DNA of 30,357 nucleotides, taken from assembly GCA_016710965.1 (NCBI GenBank), contig JADJTW010000018.1, forward strand, positions 1 through 30,357, written 5' to 3'. Of this stretch, positions 15,087 to 23,106 are shown in pieces. Position 1 is the stretch's first letter. Each line of letters begins with the position of its first letter. Origin of the DNA: Flavobacteriales bacterium (GTDB lineage: Bacteria; Bacteroidota; Bacteroidia; Flavobacteriales_F; PHOS-HE28). The position numbers and the translations under genes were made by a program. The notes beneath the pieces were generated by a model that worked only from the letters and a program-made list of their open reading frames with translations, had not been told where the DNA came from and searched no databases.

Positions 15087-17252
15087 CTACTCCGCCGGGA
15101 ACATCCTCAACGTCTTCTCGTCGAGCGCATCCGCATGTACCACGTTGGACATTGCATCCACCTCCTGCTCTTTGCCGTTGTTCACGTACTCGTTGGCATA
15201 GCGCATCACACGCGCACCACCATAGATGGGCTTCTTGCGGTAGGCCCCGAACACGATCGCATTGTCCAGGAACACATTCCCTTCGACATACGCGATGCTC
15301 AGGTCCTTGGCCGCGAGGGCCATCCTGTTGCCTACGAAGCGTGAGGCCCGCACAAGCAACTGGCTGGCTTCACCCACACTGATGCCCTTGTCCATCATGC
15401 CGCTGAAGGTGCAGCCCCAGACGCTCACCCGCGCACCGCTCAGATCGAGACCATCGCCATTGGAGTCCTTGCGGCCGCTGCGGAAGATGCAACGGAAGAT
15501 CCGTCCTTTGCAACCATCGAGATCGACAAGGTCCGCGAGACCATCCTCGAACACGCATTCTGCGATATCGACCGCGCCTCCTTTGATATTGAGCAAGTCC
15601 TCGCCCTGCGAAGCTGCGATGATGCAATCGCGCATGTAGGTGGCCCCTGCCCCGTGGATGGCGAACTGCCCGGAGAAATACACGCCGCTCGTGCGCGCCT
15701 CACTTCCGCCGCTCAGTTGCAGTCCGGCGATGGAACAGCTAGTAGTCCCATCGCCCAATACCGCAAAGGTTCCGAAGGGCGATCCCTCATCCATGGCACG
15801 GACGAAGACCGGATTGCGCACAGTTCCCTGTACGATCAAAGGTCCTTGCACGACCACGCTTCGCCCAGCGCCGATCTCGAAACGAGCACCGGCCTCGATC
15901 ACCACCACTGTGCCAACGGGCAGAAGGAGGTCCCGCCCGATGGCATAGCGCCCGCGCGGGAAGACCAGCGTATCCTCTCCTAGGGCATGGCTGCGCAGCA
16001 CCGCACCGCGCGGCAGGAGATCGGCCGTAGAAATCGCTGGTGCGTGGCCGACGGAATCCTGCGCGAAGGCATCGCCGCAGCAGGCGTGCCGCACCAGCAT
16101 CTGGCCCCGGTATGCACCCACCGCATTCAAACGGGCACCCAAGAGCTCGTCCTGGATCCGCAGTGCGGCAGCTTTCGCGAACGCGAGCGATGAACCATCG
16201 GACAGGATCGGCAGCCACGCTCGATCCATGGCCGCGAAGCGCTCCTTCAATCGCCACCGCTGATCGGCGAGCTGCAGCCGACGCTCCTTGAGCGCTTTCA
16301 TGAATGCGGGATCGCGCGCCAGGCCGGTGAGGAAATCCAAGCCTGCGAAGTGGCGCGTATCGCGTGGTCCCGTGGCGCGGCCATGTCGGTAGAGCGCAAT
16401 GATGCGGCCCTTCGACCAGTCGTAGGCGAACAGGTCCTCGCTACCCCGATCTCCTTCACCGTGCTCCAATTCATGCATCAACCAGAGGCCCACGGCAGTG
16501 CGTCGGTCGGTGAGGCGATCGGAAGCGGCATCGGCATCCGCCATGATCCGCTCGTATGCGGCGTGCAGCACGGGTACCAGCATGGCACCGGCGAGCGTGT
16601 CGTCCTCGAAATCGGGGAAGAGATGGTCGGGGCGCGCAGGATCGTGCCCCTGCGTGAACAAGCTGCTTCCGGCCAGTCCTTGCTTCTCCAGGAAATCAGC
16701 GTCGATGCGCTCCTCCTTGAGGTAAATGCCTTGATCGCGTCCGCAGGCGATCACGCGCACGAAGCTCACTTCGGGCGTCACCAGGCCCAGCTCGCGAGCA
16801 AGTATCTCCAGGTACTTGTTGCGGATGCTCTCGAGGGTGGCTGGAAGGAGCACGATATGACGCTGCGCCCGGAAAGGTTCTTCACGACGGAACTTCACGA
16901 CGAATTCGCCTTCCGCACTGCGCAACCGGCGCACCTTCACCGAGTCTCCGAAGCCATCGGCCTCGAACCACTGACTGCTCCACCCTACCGAGGAATCGTT
17001 CAGCAGGCATGCACCAGGCACGTGGCCGAAGAGATAGCGCTCGGGCCCGGTGGCGCTGGAGTCTCCGGTACGCAGGTCCAACCACTGCGCATAGAAACCG
17101 GCCTCCCCAGCAGCGATGCCTAGCGGCCAGTCGCCCTTGAGCGCTTCCGGTACACTGAACGTGAGCGCCATGGCAAGCGCACCAACGGTTACCGTCGCGC
17201 CCAGGACCCAAGCCACCACGCCGATCCTGCGCCCCCTACTCGACCGCTTCAT
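15087..17252 (-). CDS. Membrane-anchored CotH-like domain fused to a parallel beta-helix
   Basis: 721 aa from ATG 17250-17252. Residues 10-32 are a single membrane anchor. Residues ~70-380 resemble a divergent CotH kinase domain: NKYLEILARELGLVTPEVSF, then GIYLKEERID (175-184), then a loop with GEGDRGSEDLFAYDWSKGR (265-283). The final Trp-Asp-x-Asp motif expected in CotH kinases is replaced by IIALYRHGRA, so catalysis is doubtful. Residues ~430-690 are a right-handed beta-helix (GAVDIAECVFEDGLADLVDL, DGLDLSGARVSVWGCTFSG). The chosen start overlaps the upstream CotH stop by 17 bases, and a start at 17315 would overlap by 80. No T9SS domain is present. It probably faces the periplasm, anchored in the inner membrane. 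It is last gene of a three-gene operon. Confidence 0.75.
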   Translation of the reverse strand: MKRSSRGRRIGVVAWVLGATVTVGALAMALTFSVPEALKGDWPLGIAAGEAGFYAQWLDLRTGDSSATGPERYLFGHVPGACLLNDSSVGWSSQWFEADGFGDSVKVRRLRSAEGEFVVKFRREEPFRAQRHIVLLPATLESIRNKYLEILARELGLVTPEVSFVRVIACGRDQGIYLKEERIDADFLEKQGLAGSSLFTQGHDPARPDHLFPDFEDDTLAGAMLVPVLHAAYERIMADADAASDRLTDRRTAVGLWLMHELEHGEGDRGSEDLFAYDWSKGRIIALYRHGRATGPRDTRHFAGLDFLTGLARDPAFMKALKERRLQLADQRWRLKERFAAMDRAWLPILSDGSSLAFAKAAALRIQDELLGARLNAVGAYRGQMLVRHACCGDAFAQDSVGHAPAISTADLLPRGAVLRSHALGEDTLVFPRGRYAIGRDLLLPVGTVVVIEAGARFEIGAGRSVVVQGPLIVQGTVRNPVFVRAMDEGSPFGTFAVLGDGTTSCSIAGLQLSGGSEARTSGVYFSGQFAIHGAGATYMRDCIIAASQGEDLLNIKGGAVDIAECVFEDGLADLVDLDGCKGRIFRCIFRSGRKDSNGDGLDLSGARVSVWGCTFSGMMDKGISVGEASQLLVRASRFVGNRMALAAKDLSIAYVEGNVFLDNAIVFGAYRKKPIYGGARVMRYANEYVNNGKEQEVDAMSNVVHADALDEKTLRMFPAE

Positions 17253-18831
17253 GCGTGATGGCATTGAGGATCTCGAGCGAAGCAGGAACGCCGCCTTCGA
17301 AGGCGACGATGGCATCGAGCGGTTCTACGATCATGAGCTGCTTGTCGGCCAGCGGATGGTCCTTGCTGCCAGGGCCCGCAACGAGCTCCCGATAGAGGAC
17401 CAGTGTCCATCTTCCGTTCTCGAAGCCCGGTGCCGCCAGATGGCCGTTCACCGTAACGATCGTTCCATCACCGGACCATCGCAAAAGCAACGGCGCATCG
17501 TTGCTGCTTCTCAACCGGAGCACATCACCCTTCGTCACCTCCACCTCCTTCGCCTCGATACGTGCGAGGGTGCGGTCCCAGTAGGCATGGACGCTGCTTC
17601 GGAAGCCGACGAGGGAGGAGATGACGTGCGCCAGCGACACGCGATGCACATCCTCGGGCTGCAGGGTGACATTGCCGTACTTGTTGCGATCGGCCAGGAC
17701 CGAAGGGCGGATACGCTCGATCACTTCATCCAACCTCGCATCGAATCCTCCTTCGCGCTGCAGTTGCGCAAGCGCTTCGTACACATACCGATCACGCCGC
17801 AAGCGCCAATCGGGCACGCGCAGCATCCACCACTCCAATGCATCATGCACGGCATAGAGCGATCCGTCCCTGGGTGCGAACATCATCAACGCATCCCAAA
17901 GCACCGGATAGAATCTCCCGGTCCGCGGATCCAGCACGAGCCATTGATTGTGGTACTGGTCGACATGGATGGAGTTGATGACCACCAATGCCGCTTGATA
18001 GCGCAGGAAAGCGTCCACATCGATCAAGCGGGCGATGCTGTCGCGGTGCGCTTCCAGGGGCAGCGAGTCCCTGGCCAGCGCCGCGATCAGGGAAGCGAGC
18101 CGCTGGTGGGCCAGGCTGCTATCCGCATCGCTGGCGTATTCCCAGTGGGCCGGATCCTGCCACAAGCTGCGTCCTTTGGGAAGGCTGCGGTCCGCGACTG
18201 GCGGATAGTCGCCCTTGTATACCGGCACCTCATGCCGATGAAGATGGCGATTGCGCTCGAAATCGCCATCGACCTGCTCGAACAGCTCCATCACACCGCA
18301 GTCCTCGTCATTGATGCGCACGAAGACCATCTCGTTCATCGGAACCGCCACGCCCAAGCTGCCTGCCACCCAGGCCGCCATGTGATCGTTCACCATGTTG
18401 AACGCCTTGGGGTTGATCACGTTCAGCCTGCGATAAGGCGCCCAGGGATTGCTGCGCTTCATGCTCAGCCGGAAGGACTTCTTGCCACCGAGGAAGTGCG
18501 AAGGGGTGAACACGCCACGGTACCTGAACCGTGCCTTGTGGCGCACACCGTTCTCGATGAGGAAGGCGCTCACGCTTTCGCCACCGCTCCATGGAAGATC
18601 GCGTTGCAGGCTATCCAGGGCACTTGGTGCAACATGCAAGTCGAGCACTGGGATCCGGTGCGCACCGGGCTCCTCCGCGAAGCCATCGATGCTGGCGTTG
18701 AGCACGGCCGCTGCCGCGATGCTGGTCGCGCGCGATGGTCCCAATAGCACCGCGAAGCCGACAAGGGAGAGGAGCACCGCTGCTGAGAGGCCAGTCCACA
18801 CCAGTCCGACGATGCCGAAACGCCGGGTCAT
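17236..18831 (-). CDS. CotH kinase family protein
   Basis: 531 aa with one N-terminal membrane segment (~7-30). CotH features appear in order: KARFRYRGVFTPSHFLGGKKS and FRLSMKRSNPW (101-130), LNVINPKAFNM (136-146), GVMELFEQVDGDF (179-191), and the catalytic-type region NSIHVDQYHNQWLVLDP (286-302) followed by VLWDALMMF (310-318). CotH proteins are atypical protein kinases, and in Bacillus CotH phosphorylates spore-coat proteins. Here N286, D291, N295 and D313 are present, but the second Asp of the usual WDxD is Leu, so activity is uncertain. A C-terminal beta-rich domain (~430-531) follows. Its ATG overlaps the stop of the preceding membrane-protein gene by four bases, and it overlaps the next gene by 17. 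Confidence 0.85.
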   Translation of the reverse strand: MTRRFGIVGLVWTGLSAAVLLSLVGFAVLLGPSRATSIAAAAVLNASIDGFAEEPGAHRIPVLDLHVAPSALDSLQRDLPWSGGESVSAFLIENGVRHKARFRYRGVFTPSHFLGGKKSFRLSMKRSNPWAPYRRLNVINPKAFNMVNDHMAAWVAGSLGVAVPMNEMVFVRINDEDCGVMELFEQVDGDFERNRHLHRHEVPVYKGDYPPVADRSLPKGRSLWQDPAHWEYASDADSSLAHQRLASLIAALARDSLPLEAHRDSIARLIDVDAFLRYQAALVVINSIHVDQYHNQWLVLDPRTGRFYPVLWDALMMFAPRDGSLYAVHDALEWWMLRVPDWRLRRDRYVYEALAQLQREGGFDARLDEVIERIRPSVLADRNKYGNVTLQPEDVHRVSLAHVISSLVGFRSSVHAYWDRTLARIEAKEVEVTKGDVLRLRSSNDAPLLLRWSGDGTIVTVNGHLAAPGFENGRWTLVLYRELVAGPGSKDHPLADKQLMIVEPLDAIVAFEGGVPASLEILNAITHEAVE

Positions 18832-19235
18832 CGTTGCTGGCGCGCGCCGATCAGCGAGGCCAGAGCGATGGCCGACGCAAGCAACAGCGCACTAAGGTTG
18901 AGCCCGAGACCGAGAAGCGCGGCGAATGCGATGGCCGGAAGCCAGAGGCCGCGCGGATGAGCGCTGCGACCGATGAAGCCCGAAAGGAGCACCGCTGCGG
19001 CAATGATGCCCGCCGACCAGAGGTCCTGCCTGAAATGACGGAGAAGCAGGATCAGTGCATAGCTGACGAGCAGCAGTTGCACGGGCACCAGTGGTCCGCG
19101 GTCGGCTGGACGGAAACCACGGTTGTAGCACCAGCCGATGACGGCCAGCACGAGGAGAAGAATACCGAAGAGCGTGAGCAGTTCAACCCATCCATGGAGG
19201 AGTGCTCCCAGCCAGCGATCGGCCTCGGTGCGCAT
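18828..19235 (-). CDS. Small multi-pass membrane protein of unknown function
   Basis: 135 aa from ATG 19233-19235. Hydrophobic segments lie at about residues 16-38, 49-68, 72-89 and 97-131 (the last may be one long or two short helices), with short charged loops such as NRGFRPADRG. I do not recognise a family. It is first gene of the CotH operon, and its stop overlaps the CotH start by four bases, so the products are very likely made together. A weak GACCTTCG box lies six bases before the start. It could be a membrane partner or scaffold for the two anchored CotH-type proteins, which is inference from position only. The region 19236-19316 upstream holds no gene. Confidence 0.7.
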   Translation of the reverse strand: MRTEADRWLGALLHGWVELLTLFGILLLVLAVIGWCYNRGFRPADRGPLVPVQLLLVSYALILLLRHFRQDLWSAGIIAAAVLLSGFIGRSAHPRGLWLPAIAFAALLGLGLNLSALLLASAIALASLIGARQQR

Positions 19236-19316
19236 CGATACCGAAGGTCAGGCGATCGGCCGCGACACGCGGACAGGAGCCGGTCGAGTTATCAAGATCG
19301 CAATGGGAACGAATGA

Positions 19317-19820
19317 CTAAAGGAAGCGCTGCATCCAGCTGCTGCGCAAGGGCACGCGGAAGCGCTCGTTGAGCTCGCCGACGGTACCGACGAGGTCATC
19401 GAACATGATCGTATCGGCCGTGATCACGCCTTCCTTCAGCAGATCGGGGAGATCCTGCAGGCGGCAGCTGGCAATGCCACGCACGCCTTCGTACACGACC
19501 ACCATGCGGTCGGTGAGCATGAGATTGAGGTCGTGCTCCAGGTGCTTGATGAAGCCCACGCTCTTGTCGATGCTGCAGCCGCTGGCGTCGGCCTGCTCTT
19601 CATCGACGGCGATCACCACGAAGCGATCGTAGAGCACGTCCACACATGCATCCAGTGCGGCACCGTGCGCGGCCCATGAGCTTGTGAATGCCGCACCGCG
19701 TTCATGCACGAGCTTCTGCTCGGCCTGACTGAGGTCGCGCGCCGTCTTGTACACCCATGCACGGGCGTGCGCTGGCATGCTCTCGATAGTGCGTACTGGG
19801 GAAGGTGCTTCGGTCGTCAT
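19317..19820 (-). CDS. Conserved Bacteroidota protein often labelled 'ABC transporter ATPase' (no ATPase motifs)
   Basis: 167 aa from ATG 19818-19820. Family blocks recognised are MPAHARAWVYKTARDLSQAE, FTSSWAAHGAALDA, YDRFVVIAVDEEQADASGCS, IDKSVGFIKHLEHDLNL, DTIMFDDLVGTVGELNERF and VPLRSSWMQRFL. This is a small soluble family found across Bacteroidota and commonly annotated as an ABC transporter ATPase. I see no Walker A, Walker B or signature motif, so that name is not supported, and the function is unknown. The ASGCSID segment holds a conserved cysteine. It is the last gene of the minus-strand run from the amidase, 137 bases after the CCG-domain gene. The frame is open to 19922, but the sequence before the chosen ATG is not family-like. 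Confidence 0.82.
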   Translation of the reverse strand: MTTEAPSPVRTIESMPAHARAWVYKTARDLSQAEQKLVHERGAAFTSSWAAHGAALDACVDVLYDRFVVIAVDEEQADASGCSIDKSVGFIKHLEHDLNLMLTDRMVVVYEGVRGIASCRLQDLPDLLKEGVITADTIMFDDLVGTVGELNERFRVPLRSSWMQRFL

Positions 19821-19878
19821 CGCTCGTTCGTGTTGTGTGGACGTTCCTGGTTGCAGTTCCGATGCCTCGGCCATGGCC

Positions 19879-19912
19879 CAAATTGATGCAAATAAGCATG
19901 CCGCGTGCGCAA
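19879..19912 (-). promoter_or_regulatory. Possible promoter before the 'ABC transporter ATPase' family gene
   Basis: Minus-strand TCAATTTG (19879-19886) has one mismatch to TAnnTTTG. A TTG (19910-19912) lies 23 bases further upstream, at the long end of the allowed spacing. The start would be near 19872, leaving a leader of about 50 bases. Confidence 0.3.
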
Positions 19913-19957
19913 CAACCATCAACTCGTTAACAGATGTTGGTGGAAGGTGACCTACCG

Positions 19958-20750
19958 TCAGAGCTCACCGGCCTCGGCGATCAACTCCGCCACGTCCATC
20001 ACCTTCACTTCGCCTTCCTTGTTGAAATGCTTCACGCCATCGGTGAGCATGGTATTGCAGAAGGGACAACCGGCTGCAATGATATCCGGTGAAGTGCCCA
20101 GGGCCTCTTCTCCCCTTTCGTGGTTCACCTCACGCGTGCCAGGCTCGGCTTCCTTGAACATCTGCGCTCCGCCAGCACCACAGCACAGACCGTTCTGTTT
20201 GCTGCGCTTCATCTCCACCAAGGCGGCATCGAGCTTGAGCAGCACTTCGCGCGGCGCCTCGTATTCGTTGTTTCCGCGACCGAGGTAGCAGGGATCGTGG
20301 AAGGTGATGCGTTTGCCTTTGAAGTCGCCGCCTTCCACTTTGATACGACCTTCCTTCAACAGCGCGTTGATGAACTGTGTGTGGTGTACCACTTCGTAGG
20401 TACCGCCCAAGCGCCGGGTATTCGTTCTTGAGGATGTTGAAGCAATGCGGGCAGGCGGTGACGATGCGCTTCACGCCGTAGCCGTTCAGCACGGTCACGT
20501 TCTGCAACGCCTGCATCTGGAAGAGGAACTCATTGCCCGCACGACGGGCGGGATCGCCGGTGCATGTTTCCTCCTGCCCGAGCACGGCGAACTTCACGTT
20601 GGCCGCATTCAGGATGCGCACGAAGGCCTTGGTGATCTTGCGCGCACGATCATCGAATGACCCCGCACAGCCTACCCAAAAGAGCACCTCGGGCACTTCG
20701 CCTCGAGAAGCGAACTCGGCCATGGTTGGTATTTGCACGGGCTCGCTCAT
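19958..20750 (-). CDS. CCG-domain Fe-S oxidoreductase subunit (HdrB/GlpC-like), frameshifted in this sequence
   Basis: Two minus-strand frames form one protein. Frame 1 (from ATG 20750) encodes VLFWVGCAGSFDDRARKI, EETCTGDPARRAGNEFLFQM and IVTACPHCFNILKNEYPALG (C28, C63, C100, C103). Frame 2 continues GTYEVVHHTQF, HDPCYLGRGNNEYEAPR, GLCCGAGGAQMF and GCPFCNTML. They join cleanly if one C is removed from the CCC run at 20406-20408, giving about 263 aa. The protein has two cysteine-rich CCG domains, as in heterodisulfide reductase subunit B and GlpC-type proteins, which bind Fe-S clusters and pass electrons. Its start overlaps the stop of the membrane Fe-S gene by four bases, so the two likely form one complex. 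The donor and acceptor are unknown. Confidence 0.88.
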
Positions 20751-22084
20751 GACTTCATCTCTTCAGCCCACTCCATTCTCCGGTCCGGACCGAACGCCCA
20801 CGGCGCGCCGTTGTTCTCCACATTGGTGAACATGCTCGTCAGCGCGGGCCTGCTCCTGCTCTCCTCCATCACCAGGAAGCGGCGCATCTCCATGATGATG
20901 TTCACGGGATCGATATTGACAGGGCAGGCTTGCGTGCAGGCATTGCAAGTGGTGCAGGCCCACAACTCCTCATCCGTGATGCGGGTGTGCAGGCTCTTGC
21001 CATCGTCCTCCCACTTGCCTTTGGCATCGATGGTCCTGCCCACTTCCTCCAGACGATCGCGCGTGTCCATCATGATCTTGCGCGGGCTGAGGAGCTTGCC
21101 GGTGATGTTCGCCGGGCACTCACTGGTGCAACGGCCGCACTCGGTGCAACTGTATGCATCCATCAAGCTCTTCCAGCTCAGGTCGAAGACATCCTTCGCC
21201 CCGAAGCGCTCGGTCATCTCTACGCCAGCGACCAGGTGCGGCTGGGCAGGTTCCGGAGGCGCAATCGAGGGGTCGATCATGCTCTTCACCTCGCCGGTGA
21301 TGCGCGGCATGTTGGCGACCTCCGTCTTCGGCTTCAGCTTGCTGTACCACACGTTCGGGAAAGCGAGCAGGATGTGCAGGTGCTTGCTCACCACGAGGTA
21401 GTTGAGGAAGGCGAGGATGCCGATGATGTGGAACCACCAGCAGATGCGCTCGATGGCGACCAGGGTGCCCGACAACTGGGCGGGGAAAGAAAGCGCCTCT
21501 GCGATCCGTCCGCTCACCGGGTACGAACCGACCTCGCGATAGTGGCCGATGCCATGTTGTTGCAAGGTGGAGTCGGCCGCATTCATCAATAGGAAGGCCG
21601 TCATCAACGCGATCTCCGAGAACAGGATGAGGTTGGCATCGGTGCGCGGCCAGCCATCCAGTTCCTTCATCACGAAGCGTTTCAGCTTGATGATGTTGCG
21701 GCGGATGAGGAAGATGGCACAGGCCACCCATACGCCGAGCGCGAGCCACTCGAAGCTGCCGATGAGGAAAGCGTAGAAGCCGCCCATGAAGCTCAGTACG
21801 CGGTGCGTGCCGAAGAGCCCATCGATGACGATCTCCAGCACTTCGATGTTGATGATGACGAAACCCGCGTACACGATGATGTGCAGGATGCCAGCAATGG
21901 GCCGCACGACCATCTTGCTTTGGCCAAGTGCCACGCGCGTCATGAGCGCCCAACGCTCTCCTTTGCGATCGGTGCGGTCCTCGTCCTTGCCGAGCTTGAT
22001 GTTGCGGCTGATCCTTCGCACGTTGCGGGTGAAGAGCAGTACCGCTGCCACCAGCACAACGACGAAGGCGATCCGCTCGATCAT
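20747..22084 (-). CDS. Membrane-bound 4Fe-4S dicluster protein (HdrC-like / respiratory Fe-S subunit)
   Basis: 445 aa. Several membrane helices occupy residues 1-240 (FVVVLVAAVLLFT, PIAGILHIIVYAGFVIINI, FEWLALGVWVACAIFLI, FSEIALMTAFLLM, WWFHIIGILAFLNYLVVSK). Histidines such as H68 and H219 could bind haem as in NarI-like subunits, but this is unproven. The cytoplasmic tail holds two ferredoxin motifs: CTECGRCTSECP (C313, C316, C319, C323) and CTTCNACTQACP (C377, C380, C383, C387). It probably moves electrons between a membrane quinone pool and the adjacent CCG-domain protein. Four-base overlaps link it to mlaD upstream and the CCG gene downstream. Bacteroidota carry this pair widely, usually labelled '(Fe-S)-binding protein'. 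Confidence 0.9.
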   Translation of the reverse strand: MIERIAFVVVLVAAVLLFTRNVRRISRNIKLGKDEDRTDRKGERWALMTRVALGQSKMVVRPIAGILHIIVYAGFVIINIEVLEIVIDGLFGTHRVLSFMGGFYAFLIGSFEWLALGVWVACAIFLIRRNIIKLKRFVMKELDGWPRTDANLILFSEIALMTAFLLMNAADSTLQQHGIGHYREVGSYPVSGRIAEALSFPAQLSGTLVAIERICWWFHIIGILAFLNYLVVSKHLHILLAFPNVWYSKLKPKTEVANMPRITGEVKSMIDPSIAPPEPAQPHLVAGVEMTERFGAKDVFDLSWKSLMDAYSCTECGRCTSECPANITGKLLSPRKIMMDTRDRLEEVGRTIDAKGKWEDDGKSLHTRITDEELWACTTCNACTQACPVNIDPVNIIMEMRRFLVMEESRSRPALTSMFTNVENNGAPWAFGPDRRMEWAEEMKS

Positions 22085-23106
22085 GGGGTCCGCTGGTCCT
22101 GCTTCACCGCATCCTTGATGCGCTGCACATCGCTGTCGCTCAGCTTGGGCAGGCGGTCCTTCTTGCCGAAGACGCTGAAGTACCGGTTCGGATTCAGGCG
22201 AAGGTCCTCGAGCAAAAGATCCAGCTCGCGGCTGGCATTGTTCAGGTTCACGTAGAGGCTGTCGTTCTTCACGAGCTTGCCCATGCTGCCTTCGCCGCTG
22301 TTGATGCCCGTGGTGATCTTGCGCAGCTCGGCGCTCGTGGTGGCGAGCTCGTCCAGCACCTTCTTCAAGCGGCCGTGCGCGAGCTCGGCGCTGAGGGTAT
22401 CGAGATTGTTGAAGGTGCGATCGAGCTCATCGCTGTTCTCGGCCAGGGTGCCGCTCACCTGCTGCATGTTGCGCAAGGTGGCCGAGAGGGTGGCGCTTTC
22501 CATGGCCACCAGTTCATCGAGGCGTCGCGCCGTACCGGCCAGGGTCTGCAAGGCATCCCGGATGCTGCTGAAGCTGCTGTCGATGTCGCCAACCGCCTCC
22601 TTGTTCATCAGCTGCTGCAAGCTATTGAGCACCGAATCCACATTGGCGAGCATGCTCTCGGCCTTGGCTTTCAGCGGATCGATCTGCCTGCCCACGGCAT
22701 CGGTCAGGCTCAGTTCCGACCCGCCCTGCAACGTATCACCGGCCTGCGCAAGACCAGCGCTCGTGCCCTGCACCACCCGGATGGCGCGTGAGAAGAGGTC
22801 CACGCTGTAGATCTCCGCGCGGCTGTCGCTCTTGAGGTGGAGGTCCTCCTCGTTCAACTGGAAGCTGATGGCGATGTTGCCCGTGCCGTCGGGAACCATG
22901 GTGGTGCCGATCACCTGGCCCACCTTGAGGCCGTTGTAGAAGACGGGGCTGGCAGAGGTGATGCCGCTGATGTCGCGGTACACCACGTGGTACACATTGC
23001 GCTTCTCAAGCAGGTCTAGCCCTTTGAGGAAGTTGACACCGAAGATGAGCAGCGCGATGCCGCTGATGGCGACGATTGCGATGGTGTACTCCTTCTTGAT
23101 CTTCAT
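22081..23106 (-). CDS. MlaD/MCE family lipid transport protein
   Basis: 341 aa. One N-terminal membrane anchor (~8-29, TIAIVAISGIALLIFGVNFL) precedes an MCE domain (~37-115: YHVVYRDISGITSASPVFYN, GLKVGQVIGTTMVP, LKSDSRAEIYSVDLFSRAI). A long coiled-coil tail follows (~150-300, SMLANVDSVLNSLQQLM). MCE proteins form hexameric rings or tubes that carry phospholipids between membranes, and the anchored form sits in the inner membrane facing the periplasm. The permease (MlaE) and ATPase (MlaF) are not in this window. The start ATG overlaps the amidase stop by four bases, and its own stop overlaps the next start, so it is translationally coupled on both sides. The long tail and lack of a signal cleavage site are typical of Bacteroidota MlaD. 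Confidence 0.9.
   Translation of the reverse strand: MKIKKEYTIAIVAISGIALLIFGVNFLKGLDLLEKRNVYHVVYRDISGITSASPVFYNGLKVGQVIGTTMVPDGTGNIAISFQLNEEDLHLKSDSRAEIYSVDLFSRAIRVVQGTSAGLAQAGDTLQGGSELSLTDAVGRQIDPLKAKAESMLANVDSVLNSLQQLMNKEAVGDIDSSFSSIRDALQTLAGTARRLDELVAMESATLSATLRNMQQVSGTLAENSDELDRTFNNLDTLSAELAHGRLKKVLDELATTSAELRKITTGINSGEGSMGKLVKNDSLYVNLNNASRELDLLLEDLRLNPNRYFSVFGKKDRLPKLSDSDVQRIKDAVKQDQRTP

Noticed and set aside
17116..18747. 543-codon plus-strand open frame opposite the CotH gene
   Set aside because: No family features; the CotH blocks on the minus strand explain the region.
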